Positions 26,427 through 35,151 of a DNA stretch of 64,000 nt are shown here, piece after piece. The stretch is from Chitinophagaceae bacterium. Lineage in GTDB: Bacteria > Bacteroidota > Bacteroidia > Chitinophagales > Chitinophagaceae. Location: NCBI GenBank assembly GCA_024508725.1, contig JANINS010000001.1, forward strand, positions 305,837-369,836. Reading direction: 5' to 3'. The position numbers were made by a program, and so were the translations under genes. The notes beneath the pieces are model-generated. The model searched no databases and was not told the DNA's origin. It was given only the letters and a program-made list of their open reading frames with translations. How positions within the stretch are numbered: the first letter of the stretch is position 1; every line of letters begins with the position of its first letter.

Positions 26427-26617
26427 TCGTACGATTTCTTGCTACTTAATATCAAAAACTTATCCAATCGTTTGAATATTAAGCATTAGCATTGTTTTAC
26501 ATCTGGTTACAAATATATTTCTATCAACCCTCGTTTATTCGAAATCACAAAAATTCAAAATGTAGAGCTTAATCTACAAATGATGCGTGTTGCTTTGTGA
26601 TGTTTGTTTAGTTTTAC

Positions 26618-27025
26618 ATGATGCAGACCACAATCCACACTAAACAAAGAACTGTTCTATGCGTAGATGACGACGATGACGATCGTGAGTTGATCAATGA
26701 TGTGATCAAAGAAGTTGATAAGTCCTGCCTGGTATTGAATGCAACTTCCGGAGAAGAAGCTTTGCGGATGCTGTCAAAAGAGGAAACCCGTCCAAACCTA
26801 ATACTACTCGACATAAATATGCCCGGCATGGGCGGAAAAGAAACGCTGAAAAAAATAAAAGCATCGGAAACACTTTCTACAATTCCAGTCATTGTTTTTA
26901 CTACTTCTACCAATCCGGCTGATGCTGCCTTTTTCTCAGACTTTGGAGTAAGCGTTCGAACCAAACCTGATCGTTTTCAAACGATGGTGAAAACTGTTGA
27001 ACAATTCCTTGCTGAACTTTCATAA
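26618..27025 (+). CDS. Single-domain response regulator (Rcp1/CheY-like)
   Basis: A 135-residue receiver domain with no output domain. The acidic pocket is DDDDDD (residues 17-22), the phosphoacceptor is Asp65 in LILLDINMPG, the switch Thr lies in VIVFTTSTNP and the conserved Lys in RTKP. Such regulators commonly pair with PAS/GAF kinases and transfer phosphate to a further protein or act as a phosphate sink. It is divergent from the kinase at 23862-26426, supporting a two-component pair. Start: ATG 26618 or the following ATG 26621. Confidence 0.93.
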   Translation: MMQTTIHTKQRTVLCVDDDDDDRELINDVIKEVDKSCLVLNATSGEEALRMLSKEETRPNLILLDINMPGMGGKETLKKIKASETLSTIPVIVFTTSTNPADAAFFSDFGVSVRTKPDRFQTMVKTVEQFLAELS

Positions 27026-27030
27026 GGCGG

Positions 27031-27054
27031 GAAACAATATTGCAACATTGTTTC
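27031..27054. promoter_or_regulatory. Palindromic operator over the -33 region
   Basis: Perfect 8-base arms GAAACAAT and ATTGTTTC around ATTGCAAC. The dyad covers the TTG (27040-27042) of the promoter that drives the small exported protein and TonB receptor, so a bound protein would block RNA polymerase. The context suggests a Fur/Zur-type metal repressor, but this is inference. Confidence 0.65.
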
Positions 27055-27070
27055 AAAAGTTATACTTTTG
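27040..27070 (+). promoter_or_regulatory. Promoter of the TonB receptor locus
   Basis: TTG at 27040-27042, a 20-base spacer, then TACTTTTG at 27063-27070, an exact TAnnTTTG box. Start of transcription is expected near 27077, which rules out the TTG at 27068 as start codon of the next gene. Confidence 0.75.
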
Positions 27071-27085
27071 CGTTGTAATATTCTT

Positions 27086-27427
27086 TTGAAGGTATACAAC
27101 AACATACAAAAGCTTACAGCCTTAATGCTGTTGTTTGTACTTACGTTAAGTACAACGCCTAAAGCTTTTATCCATACACTTTTTGCAGATCATAAGGATA
27201 TTGATAATTCCTGTGCTCATATTTCGCATGACGCACCTTGTATTAAAACAGCCAGCATTAATTGTCATGTTAATGACCTGGTGGTTAACCTTCCTTACGT
27301 TGACCAGGTTGAAACTGCAACCGAACTGAAGGAAATTATATTTCCTGATTTTCAGTTAGTACCAGTTTCAACTTATTGTTCATCTGAATGGTTAAGCAAA
27401 GACAATCGGGGGCCACCGTTGAGTTGA
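27086..27427 (+). CDS. Small exported His/Cys-rich protein before a TonB receptor
   Basis: The frame is open from 27068, but that codon lies inside the -7 box. I prefer TTG 27086 (reading MKVYNNIQKLTALMLLFVL), or ATG 27125. The product, about 113 residues, has a hydrophobic signal/anchor and the segment TPKAFIHTLFADHKD, followed by a His/Cys-rich part (CAHISHDAPCIKTASINCHVND) and a Pro-rich C-terminus. Short proteins of this kind precede TonB-dependent receptors in many Bacteroidota. The His/Cys residues suggest metal binding. It is 45 bases upstream of the receptor gene and shares its promoter and operator. Confidence 0.6.
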   Translation: MKVYNNIQKLTALMLLFVLTLSTTPKAFIHTLFADHKDIDNSCAHISHDAPCIKTASINCHVNDLVVNLPYVDQVETATELKEIIFPDFQLVPVSTYCSSEWLSKDNRGPPLS

Positions 27428-27472
27428 TCTGCTCAACAATCTACCTTATTGTTCATCGCTTAATTCAATCAC

Positions 27473-29845
27473 ATGAAAAGAATTGTATTCTTATCAATAC
27501 TATCGTTTATCGCTATTACATCTTTCGCTCAGCAAAAAAATCAACTTACCGGAAAGATCACAGATGCAAAATCCAATTCGGCACTACCAGGTGCTACTAT
27601 AGTGCTTGTTGATATGCGGCTTTCTACTATCACAGACTCAACCGGAAATTATATTTTCAAAAATGTTCCTAATGGGCATACCGCTATAGAAATATCGTAT
27701 GTTGGTTACAGCACCATCGTAGAACATATTGACATCAATGGATCAGCAACAAAAAATTATTCGCTAACTGCTTCTATTATAGAAAACGAAGCGGTTACCG
27801 TTACTGCTGTCGCAAGTGCTACATCGATCAAAAAAGCACCCATTGTTGTTACAAGAGTAAACAAAGCAGAATTACTTGCTACTCCATCAACAAACATTAT
27901 TGATGCACTCTCACGTCAGCCAGGTATTAGCCAGATCAGCACAGGACCTGCGATTTCAAAACCTGTTATCCGTGGATTGGGTTATAACAGGCTTGTTGTA
28001 ATTAATGATGGCATCAGGCAGGAAGGACAACAATGGGGTGATGAACATGGAATTGAAATAGATGAAAACAGTGTGAGCAGAGTTGAGATCGTAAAAGGCC
28101 CTGCTTCACTCATCTATGGGAGTGATGCTATCGCTGGTGTGATCAATATCATCACAACTGTACCACCTGCCAATAATACAATCAAAGGAAATATTTTAAC
28201 GAGCTATCAAACCAATAACCGACAACGCAGTTTTTTTGGAAATCTTGGTGGAAATAAAAACGCATTTAGCTGGAATTTATGGGGAGATTATAAAGCTGCA
28301 GCTGATTATAAAAATAAATACGATGGAAGGGTGTATAACTCCAAGTTCAATGAAAAGAACTTTGGAGGCTACCTTGGCATCAACAGTTCGTGGGGATTCT
28401 CGCATTTACTGATCAGTAATTTCAACCAGGAAGCCGGTATCATCGAGGGAGAAAGAGACATTACAGGAAATTTTATCAAGCATCTTCCAGGAGGTATTGA
28501 TGTAACACCTGGTTCATCTGACTTCAACAGTATCGATCCCTATATTCCTTACCAGCATATTCAGCATTTTAAAGCGATCTCTGAGAACAGTTTTAAAGCA
28601 GGTAAAGGAAGAATAACACTTAACCTTGGCTGGCAGCAGAATAAGCGAACCGAATTTGGAAACTTTGATGACCCATCTGAAAAAAGCCTGCAATTTTTAC
28701 TAACCACTTTCAACTACAATACAGCGTATCATTTTGCAGACAAAAAAGGTTGGACCTTGACTATTGGTGTGAACGGCATGCAGCAACAAAATCAAAACAG
28801 GGGTGAAGAAGTTTTAATACCTGAATATTCTTTGTTTGATATTGGAAGCTTTATTTACACGCAAAAAACAATTAAGAAAATAACGGTTAGTGGAGGGTTG
28901 CGTTTCGATGATCGTTCTCTTAACTCAAAGAATTTTATAGAAAATGGAATACAGAAGTTCCCAGGTTTTAATAAGAATTTTTCGAATGTATCTGGTAGTG
29001 CCGGCTTAAGTTATGCAGCTTCAAAATATCTAACCTTAAAGGCAAATTTTGCAAGAGGATTCAGGGCTCCCAGCATTCCAGAACTTGCATCGAATGGAGC
29101 ACATGAAGGAACCAACAGGTATGAATATGGAGATCAAAATCTAAGATCAGAAATATCTTACCAGGGCGATATTGCTGCAGAGTGGAATTCGGATCACCTG
29201 CTATTAAGCACAAGTGTATTTTATAACAGCATCAACAACTTTATCTTCTATAAAAAACTGGAATCTGTAAACGGTGGTGATTCACTAGTCTTATCCGATG
29301 GTAACCTTATCCCTGCATTTGGATTTTCACAACAAAATGCAAAACTCTATGGTGCAGAATTAAAACTGGATATACATCCTCACCCGGTAGATTGGTTGCA
29401 TTGGGAAAGTACTTTTTCGTATGTAAGAGGTCGTTTCAATCATGCAATTGAAGGGAACTCCAACATTCCATTTATTCCGGCTGCAAGATGGATCAATGAA
29501 CTAAGAGCCGAGTTACTTTCAAAAGGAAAATCGATCAGCAACTTAGTAGCATATATTGAACTAGACCACACATTTGCCCAGAAAAATGCTTTTGAAGCGT
29601 ACGATACTGAAACACAAACACCTTCTTACACATTATTAAATGCAGGTATAAATGGCAATGTTGTTAGAAAAGGTAAAACACTGTTCAGCATCTATCTTTC
29701 GGGAAATAATTTAACTAACAAAGCCTATCAAAATCATCTAAGCAGGTTAAAGTACACAGATGTAAACGCTATTACAGGAAGGCAAGGTGTTTTTAACATG
29801 GGAAGAAACTTTTCGATCAAGCTCAATATACCTTTAAGCATATAA
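27473..29845 (+). CDS. TonB-dependent receptor, probable metal uptake
   Basis: A 790-residue outer-membrane protein. It has a signal peptide (residues 1-20, ending SFAQ), a carboxypeptidase-D-type regulatory domain (about 22-105, GKITDAKSNSALPGATIVL), a plug domain (about 120-225, SRQPGISQISTGPAISKPVIRGLGYNRLVV...VSRVEIVKGPASLIYGSDAIAGVINI) and a beta-barrel to the C-terminus. The plug contains QEGQQWGDEHGIEID, with His and acidic residues reminiscent of ZnuD/copper-type receptors. Together with the His/Cys-rich small protein and the palindromic operator it suggests regulated zinc or copper import. No SusD partner is present, which argues against glycan uptake. Confidence 0.9.
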   Translation: MKRIVFLSILSFIAITSFAQQKNQLTGKITDAKSNSALPGATIVLVDMRLSTITDSTGNYIFKNVPNGHTAIEISYVGYSTIVEHIDINGSATKNYSLTASIIENEAVTVTAVASATSIKKAPIVVTRVNKAELLATPSTNIIDALSRQPGISQISTGPAISKPVIRGLGYNRLVVINDGIRQEGQQWGDEHGIEIDENSVSRVEIVKGPASLIYGSDAIAGVINIITTVPPANNTIKGNILTSYQTNNRQRSFFGNLGGNKNAFSWNLWGDYKAAADYKNKYDGRVYNSKFNEKNFGGYLGINSSWGFSHLLISNFNQEAGIIEGERDITGNFIKHLPGGIDVTPGSSDFNSIDPYIPYQHIQHFKAISENSFKAGKGRITLNLGWQQNKRTEFGNFDDPSEKSLQFLLTTFNYNTAYHFADKKGWTLTIGVNGMQQQNQNRGEEVLIPEYSLFDIGSFIYTQKTIKKITVSGGLRFDDRSLNSKNFIENGIQKFPGFNKNFSNVSGSAGLSYAASKYLTLKANFARGFRAPSIPELASNGAHEGTNRYEYGDQNLRSEISYQGDIAAEWNSDHLLLSTSVFYNSINNFIFYKKLESVNGGDSLVLSDGNLIPAFGFSQQNAKLYGAELKLDIHPHPVDWLHWESTFSYVRGRFNHAIEGNSNIPFIPAARWINELRAELLSKGKSISNLVAYIELDHTFAQKNAFEAYDTETQTPSYTLLNAGINGNVVRKGKTLFSIYLSGNNLTNKAYQNHLSRLKYTDVNAITGRQGVFNMGRNFSIKLNIPLSI

Positions 29846-29862
29846 AGCATTGCAGTTTTACT

Positions 29863-29884
29863 AAAGCTCCTTCGGGAGCTTTTT
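29863..29884 (+). terminator. Intrinsic terminator of the TonB receptor unit
   Basis: Stem AAAGCTCC / GGAGCTTT with a stable TTCG tetraloop, followed by TTTCATT. It lies 18 bases after the stop codon. Confidence 0.85.
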
Positions 29885-29952
29885 CATTATACTCTATCTA
29901 AAAATCTCAGTCGCTTGGCATGGTTTCAGAAGATTTCTTTTGAAAAGAAACC

Positions 29953-30342
29953 ATGAAAAGCACCAAAGCAAATCATAGCATACTTAAGAAGAAAGGATAT
30001 TTATGGGTAACGCTTTTTTTATTTCTTGTATCGCTAACACTGCATTGGTATTTTGGATTTGAAGCATTCAAAAATGAACAAATTGCTCACGGCCAACCGA
30101 TCGAAGTCTCTGATTATATTACTGAGATGATGAGAGATACGATGGAGAACTGGCAATCAGAATTTCTCCAGTTGATCTGGCAGGTTGCAGGCCTTTCATT
30201 CTTATGGTTTGTAGGATCCCCGGATTCGAAAGAAGGAAATGAAAGGCAGGAAGAAAAGCTCGATTATATTCTTAAGAAAATTGATCCCGATAATTATTCA
30301 AAACTGATGAAAGAGCTGGAAGAAAAATATCCAAAGAAGTAA
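29953..30342 (+). CDS. DUF6766-like membrane protein
   Basis: A 129-residue protein with two hydrophobic helices (residues about 16-33, LWVTLFLFLVSLTLHWYF, and about 68-85). Between them lies the conserved-looking stretch NEQIAHGQPIEVSDYI...DTMENWQSEFLQLIWQVAGLSFLWFVGSPDSKEG. I recall this pattern from the DUF6766 family but could not check. The C-terminus is charged and helical (EEKLDYILKKIDPDNYSKLMKELEEKY). Both termini should be cytoplasmic. The function is unknown; family members are often near stress genes. It is transcribed alone. Confidence 0.65.
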   Translation: MKSTKANHSILKKKGYLWVTLFLFLVSLTLHWYFGFEAFKNEQIAHGQPIEVSDYITEMMRDTMENWQSEFLQLIWQVAGLSFLWFVGSPDSKEGNERQEEKLDYILKKIDPDNYSKLMKELEEKYPKK

Positions 30343-30452
30343 TAAACACAGATAGAAAAATCCTTTAACAAGAAGCATTAAAACCTAAAGAAAAGTAAAC
30401 TCCTGAATTGTTTGTAAGCACTATTCGATGTTGCGTCATTATCTGCAACACT

Positions 30453-30707
30453 ATGGATACGCTGTTCTTTACTTTTCAAGACAAAAAATATTCAGGACAT
30501 ATTATCAATAATACCGAGGGTGATGATCAGTATTACTGGTTTGTGTTTGATGATGATGAATTAATCAAACAATTCGGAGATTCAATTGCATTCCATGTAC
30601 GAAATGGAATATTAAAGCCGGTTTATACTTACACTCGCTTTTCTGAATTAATTGCTGAACTGCAAGCCTATGTAGCACAATACAGGATGAAGTTGGTTAA
30701 GCAGTAG
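30453..30707 (+). CDS. Small conserved protein, paralogue of the one at 792-1076
   Basis: I use ATG 30453 (MDTLFFTFQDKKYSGHI); the frame extends upstream to 30408 but the added residues (MFVSTIRCCVIICNT) have no counterpart in the paralogue. The 84-residue protein aligns with the 94-residue product at 792-1076 through the F-x-F start, the central core (V/I)-x-(F/L)-x-D-(D/E)-x-LIK-(Q/E)-FG and the H-x-(R/Q)-NG segment. No domain name is recognised. Its end overlaps the end of the convergent FUSC gene by 11 bases. Confidence 0.7.
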   Translation: MDTLFFTFQDKKYSGHIINNTEGDDQYYWFVFDDDELIKQFGDSIAFHVRNGILKPVYTYTRFSELIAELQAYVAQYRMKLVKQ

Positions 30708-32937
30708 CTTCTACAGTTGCATTCATCTTCATCAATATCCTTATCTCTTCTTCCAAAACAGAATTGATCAATTGCAATTGATCGGTCAAGGCTTTCATAA
30801 GAGAGATCGTATATCGTATGGTTGAAGCATCCCTGCTCAATCCACTTTCCAGCTCTGATTTTCTTTGCTGCAAAAGTTGCTGGATCTTTTTACTAATAGG
30901 AAAAGGATCCTGCTTCCTGATCATTACACCTGGATTCTGATGCAGTTCCTTCAACAGATCAAATTGTCTCGAAATATATTGCAACATAGGCTTCAAATCA
31001 GCAACATCATATTTGCCATTATGTTGTACGGCATAAGCAGCTAGCGAAGCAATATAAGAAGTGAGCATGTGGCTTGAAGCAACCAACTGGTGAACCTGCT
31101 GCAATTGTCTTTGCCTGCTTTTGGGTTCATCTAACATTCGCTGTAAGCCATCTGCAATATTAGCCAGAGAAATAAACGCTGCTTTCCGGGCAAGTTTGTA
31201 TTCAAGAATGTTTTCAGGCTCCTTGGTTTTCATGTATTGTGCTACTGCTTTAAAATAACGGTCATTATCTTCTGCAGCTTTCTTTAATTGTTCATTGATC
31301 TGTTCATGTTCCCACTTTGGTAAGATAAAGTAAGCAGCAGCCAGGCATATCAATGCACCAGCAATCGTATCGATCACCCTGTCGAATAACAACCCGTTAA
31401 GTGAAGCTGCATAGAAGAAATGAAAACTCAATACAACGTATAAGGTAATGGCAGCGGTACTTATCAAATAATTCATCCGCAATGTTGTGTAAGCGATCAA
31501 CATGCCGATTAACATGACCACAAAAATGGGAGTGTTACTTGTTGAAAGATGCAGTGTAAGAAATCCGATCCCTACTCCTATCAATGTTCCTGCAACTCTT
31601 TGAATATTTCTTTTTCTACTGGCACTGAATGCCGGCTTTAAAATGGTAGCGATGGAAAGTAATATCCAGTAAGAATGTCCCAACGGTAGTAATAACGATA
31701 AAATATAACCGGCCAGCATTGCAACAGTCAACCTGATGGCATGCCTGAACTGACCGGATTTAAGCGATAAATTATCGGTGAATTTCCTGAAACTAAAATC
31801 CTGTCGGGAAACAAATGCCTGGAGATATTGTTCGTCAACACGCTCTTTTATTTTTTTATCAGGTGCAGTATAACCTTGTACACGTTTGATCCTTTCACTC
31901 AGATCAGTCAGACTATACAAAATATGCCGTAACCTGATGAAAGATTCCATATTAGCCGAATTCAATTTCGCTTCCCGCAGATCAAAAAATGCTTTCCGGC
32001 TTTGTTCGAGTGACTGATCAATAATTGTATCATTAATAAAACTTCCGCCACCTTGTATTGCAGTGCCGGTAAGTTCGAGTTGCCTGGCCAGCAATTGAAT
32101 GTTTTGCTTAAAATGATCAAGAATATCGGTATCGTCAAAATCCCTGTGCAGTTCAGAATAGTTTTGTTGCGCTGTAATGATCCTTTCCAGCAGGTCAGTA
32201 CTTTCCAGGAAGATCATCACCAGCCTTCTTCCTTTATTGGTTGATTCTTTTACAAACAATCTTGTTTTAAACAGTATTTCACGCAGGTCGTTCTGGTGTT
32301 TTTGGATCACCACCTGCCTCGGATATAAGTCTCTGAGATGTTTATTTACATTAGTGATCTTATCGTAAAACTTTGCTCGTTCGTCAAGATAAGTTCCGAT
32401 CTCGATCAGGTACTCACCCAATAACTGTTGAACTGGTTTGTACGGTTGTATTCCCGAGAATGTAATGCTCAGCAGCGAATACCAGGCACCACCGGCAGCA
32501 AAATACACTGCTGTTTCTATGGGTGGATGTTTACCAAAAGTTCCCGAACCATACGATACCACAAAAGCAACCAATGCGATCAGGCCAATTGAATCTGCCC
32601 TTGCTCCATACACACCAAACATGGAAAAGAAAAAAGTGAATATGAATATTTCTATTCCGATCAGAAGATGGGAACTGTGGCTGTACCCTGCGATAACCAA
32701 TACACAGAAATTAATCAGGATACCTGCGATCATTCCATTGATGCGATGATGTGGTGGTCCGGGATTATCGGGTAATGCAATAAATAAGGCTCCAAGCGGA
32801 ACTCCCATCATTACCGCTAAAAGATCATAGTGATACAATACCATAGCAGGTATCAGTACACCTGCGGTAATTCTAACTCCGGTGTAAACGTATTGACTGT
32901 TGAGAAACTTCTTTAAACGCAGATTGTATTCAGCCAT
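30697..32937 (-). CDS. FUSC family membrane protein (YccS/YhfK-like)
   Basis: Start chosen at ATG 32937 (MAEYNLRLKKFLNSQYVYTG). The 746-residue protein has two hydrophobic blocks of about six helices each (residues about 20-160 and 395-530), separated and followed by long helical cytoplasmic regions. This is the layout of fusaric-acid-resistance/aromatic-acid efflux relatives such as YccS and YhfK. The second block contains RHAIRLTVAMLAGYILSLLLPLGHSYWILLSIATILKP and RKRNIQRVAGTLIGVGIGF, typical for FUSC. The substrate is unknown. It stands alone, convergent with the small gene at 30453. Confidence 0.9.
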   Translation of the reverse strand: MAEYNLRLKKFLNSQYVYTGVRITAGVLIPAMVLYHYDLLAVMMGVPLGALFIALPDNPGPPHHRINGMIAGILINFCVLVIAGYSHSSHLLIGIEIFIFTFFFSMFGVYGARADSIGLIALVAFVVSYGSGTFGKHPPIETAVYFAAGGAWYSLLSITFSGIQPYKPVQQLLGEYLIEIGTYLDERAKFYDKITNVNKHLRDLYPRQVVIQKHQNDLREILFKTRLFVKESTNKGRRLVMIFLESTDLLERIITAQQNYSELHRDFDDTDILDHFKQNIQLLARQLELTGTAIQGGGSFINDTIIDQSLEQSRKAFFDLREAKLNSANMESFIRLRHILYSLTDLSERIKRVQGYTAPDKKIKERVDEQYLQAFVSRQDFSFRKFTDNLSLKSGQFRHAIRLTVAMLAGYILSLLLPLGHSYWILLSIATILKPAFSASRKRNIQRVAGTLIGVGIGFLTLHLSTSNTPIFVVMLIGMLIAYTTLRMNYLISTAAITLYVVLSFHFFYAASLNGLLFDRVIDTIAGALICLAAAYFILPKWEHEQINEQLKKAAEDNDRYFKAVAQYMKTKEPENILEYKLARKAAFISLANIADGLQRMLDEPKSRQRQLQQVHQLVASSHMLTSYIASLAAYAVQHNGKYDVADLKPMLQYISRQFDLLKELHQNPGVMIRKQDPFPISKKIQQLLQQRKSELESGLSRDASTIRYTISLMKALTDQLQLINSVLEEEIRILMKMNATVEATA

Positions 32938-33192
32938 CGGGCAGTTAAGATACAAATTGCCTGCCTCATGCCTGTTAAGAATTGATCAATTACGTTACTT
33001 AATCGAAGAACAATACGGTTAAGAATAGTAAGATCGTAACCAGGTAAAATAAAACACGTTCTTGTTTGATCGAAATATTTTCCATAACTCCCTCCACACA
33101 TCTGTAAATTCAATAGCTGTGCCAGATGAAAGTAGATATGCAAACATTAGGGAATTCTAATCCTTATCACAATTCATCCTGATCCGCATCAG

Positions 33193-33876
33193 TTAAAGTA
33201 ATCCTTCATCAGCAAAGCTGTAATAGCCTTCTTCGCTAACAATGATGTGATCGAGTATGCTTATGTCAAAATATCGTGCAGCTTCTTTGATCTTATAAGT
33301 TAACTCTTCATCTGCCCGGCTTGGTTTTAAGCTTCCGCTGGGATGATTATGGCAAAGAATAATAGCTGTGGCATCATGCTCCAATGCTTTTTTTAAAATG
33401 ATCCTCGGATCTGCAACAGTTCCTGTAATTCCACCGGTACTGATCACTTCATGGTGCTGGATCTTGTTTGATCGATTAAGATAAACTGCTACAAATACTT
33501 CATGGTTCTTATACTGAAGCTTTGCCCTTAGGTAATTCGCCACATCACTGCTATGGGTAACAATAAATTTTTTCGATTCTTCGACACTCCTCCTGATGCC
33601 AAGTTCAAGAGCTGCTGCAATGGTGATGGCTTTCGCTTCTCCAATCCCTTTTGTCTTTAACTGCATGATCTCTTTCACACTCATTTTACCCAGCTTCTGC
33701 AGATCATTTCCTACCGAGCCCATCAGTTCTTTACAAACATCTACCGCACTTTTATCTCTGGTGCCATTATTAATGAGAATTGCCAGCAGTTCTGAATTAC
33801 TGAGGCTTTCCACGCCTTTCAGCATCATTTTTTCCCTCGGACGGTCGTCCTGGTTCCAGTTTTTGATTGCAGTCAT
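33193..33876 (-). CDS. radC: RadC family JAB-domain protein
   Basis: Start chosen at ATG 33876 (MTAIKNWNQDDRPREKMM), giving 227 residues, the usual length. The N-terminal helix-hairpin-helix-like region contains RPREKMMLKGVESLSNSELLAILINNGTRDKSAVDVCKELM and GIGEAKAITIAAALELG. The JAB/MPN domain has VFVAVYLNRSNKI and the zinc-binding HNHPSGSLKPSRADEELT signature. RadC was once thought to act in recombination repair, but its biochemical role remains unsettled. It is divergent from prs. Confidence 0.95.
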   Translation of the reverse strand: MTAIKNWNQDDRPREKMMLKGVESLSNSELLAILINNGTRDKSAVDVCKELMGSVGNDLQKLGKMSVKEIMQLKTKGIGEAKAITIAAALELGIRRSVEESKKFIVTHSSDVANYLRAKLQYKNHEVFVAVYLNRSNKIQHHEVISTGGITGTVADPRIILKKALEHDATAIILCHNHPSGSLKPSRADEELTYKIKEAARYFDISILDHIIVSEEGYYSFADEGLL

Positions 33877-33898
33877 TTTGGTCTGGGTTTTAAGAAAT

Positions 33899-33928
33899 AA
33901 AAGATACACAGTATTTCCACGTTTACAA
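33899..33928 (-). promoter_or_regulatory. Promoter of radC
   Basis: On the minus strand TTG, a 19-base spacer and TATCTTTT (one base from TAnnTTTG). The predicted start is about 15 bases upstream of the radC ATG at 33876. Confidence 0.55.
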
Positions 33929-33958
33929 TAATCCTTTTCAGCATTCAAATCACTGCTT

Positions 33959-33966
33959 TACCTTCG
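33959..33966 (+). promoter_or_regulatory. Possible -7 box of prs
   Basis: TACCTTCG, one base from TAnnTTTG, followed by CCGC. The extended pattern TAnnTTTGCCGC recurs before pth and atpG. It would give a leader of about 10 bases before prs. Confidence 0.4.
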
Positions 33967-33982
33967 CCGCAATTGCAGCTAC

Positions 33983-34942
33983 ATGAGTATGAATCCTTCA
34001 GTCAAGATATTCTCAGGTACAGGTTCCGAAGCTTTAGCTGAGAAAATTGCCAAACGCTATGGCACCAGGCTCGGAAAAGTGAATATCCAGAAGTTCAGCG
34101 ATGGTGAATTTCAGCCTGTTTTCCTGGAAAGTATTCGTGGCGATTATGTTTTCTTGGTGCAAAGCACTTTCGCCCCTACCGATAACCTGATGGAACTGCT
34201 GTTAATGATCGATGCTGCCAAAAGAGCTTCGGCTCACAGGGTGGTAGCCGTAATTCCGTATTATGGATTTGCCCGCCAGGACAGGAAAGACAAACCCAGG
34301 GTAGCAATTGGCTCAAAACTTATTGCAAATCTTTTAGAAGCAGCTGGTGCTCATAGGGTTATCACAATGGATCTTCATGCTCCCCAGATCCAGGCTTTCT
34401 TCGATATCCCGGTAGACCACCTCGATTCTTCAGCTATTTTTATACCTTATATAGAGCAACTTAAGTTGCAGAACCTTACCTTTGCCGCCCCTGACGTGGG
34501 AAGTACCAATCGTGTACGTGAAGTGGCAAGTTATTTCAATGCTGAAATGGTGATCTGTGATAAACACAGAAAACGGGCAAACGAGATCGCCAGCATGGTA
34601 GTGATTGGAGACGTAGCCGACAGGGACGTAGTTCTTATAGATGACATTTGCGACACCGGTGGCACACTTGCTAAATCTGCAGGTTTGCTAAAGGATAAAG
34701 GAGCAAGAACGGTAAGGGCACTTTGTACTCACCCTGTTCTCAGCGGAAAAGCTTATGAGAACATAGAGAATAGTGTTTTGGAAGAATTAGTGGTTTGCGA
34801 TACCATCCCGCTAAAAAAAGAATCCAAAAAGATCAAAGCCCTCTCTGTAGCCGATCTGTTTGCTATCGCTATCAGGAATGCATATGAGAATAAGAGCATC
34901 ACAAGCCTCTTCATTCACTCGCAGCTGAAAGATAGAAGATAG
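33983..34942 (+). CDS. prs: Ribose-phosphate pyrophosphokinase
   Basis: A 319-residue class I PRPP synthetase, which forms PRPP from ribose-5-phosphate and ATP for nucleotide, His and Trp synthesis. Landmarks are KIFSGTGSEALAEKIAKRYG, KFSDGEFQPVFLESIRGDYVFLVQST, the flexible-loop region YYGFARQDRKDKPRVAIGSKL, HAPQIQAFFDIPVDHL and the PRPP-binding DRDVVLIDDICDTGGTL. The length is normal. The start MSMNPS could also be the third codon. A palindromic word repeat begins within a few bases of the stop codon and leads to rplY, giving the classical prs-rplY order found in many bacteria. Confidence 0.98.
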   Translation: MSMNPSVKIFSGTGSEALAEKIAKRYGTRLGKVNIQKFSDGEFQPVFLESIRGDYVFLVQSTFAPTDNLMELLLMIDAAKRASAHRVVAVIPYYGFARQDRKDKPRVAIGSKLIANLLEAAGAHRVITMDLHAPQIQAFFDIPVDHLDSSAIFIPYIEQLKLQNLTFAAPDVGSTNRVREVASYFNAEMVICDKHRKRANEIASMVVIGDVADRDVVLIDDICDTGGTLAKSAGLLKDKGARTVRALCTHPVLSGKAYENIENSVLEELVVCDTIPLKKESKKIKALSVADLFAIAIRNAYENKSITSLFIHSQLKDRR

Positions 34943-34945
34943 TAC

Positions 34946-35060
34946 GAACGTTTCTCGTTTCTTGTTAGTCCGTTTCTCGTTGCTTATCATTTGTGAAGTT
35001 CTGTGCATTGCAGCAACCCAACGAGAAACAAAAACGAGAAACCAGAAACAAGAAACGGAA
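34946..35060 (+). repeat. Palindromic word repeat (CGTTTCTCGTTTC type)
   Basis: Left arm with reiterated GTTTCTCG/GTTTCTTG (34946-34982) and right arm with AACGAGAAAC and AACAAGAAACGG (35018-35058). The arms are complementary with mismatches and the centre is unpaired. It begins four bases after the prs stop codon and runs into intergenic element copy E. Confidence 0.75.
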
Positions 35061-35081
35061 AAGTTGCTCAAAGCTCAGAAC

Positions 35082-35109
35082 GTACAAGTGAGTGACACAA
35101 CAGACGATG
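35082..35109 (+). repeat. Intergenic element, GTGACAC type (copy E)
   Basis: GTACAAGTGAGTGACACAAC followed by AGACGATG, preceded by CTCAGAAC. Together with copy B it is the best-conserved member. It lies 43 bases upstream of the rplY start, in sense orientation, behind a palindromic word repeat. Confidence 0.88.
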
Positions 35110-35151
35110 AGATAAGAACTAAAGGTTAGTCAATTTTTAAACAATCATATA

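Noticed and set aside
27068-27070. TTG as start codon of the small exported protein gene
   Set aside because: This TTG is part of the TACTTTTG promoter box, so it lies upstream of the expected transcription start.
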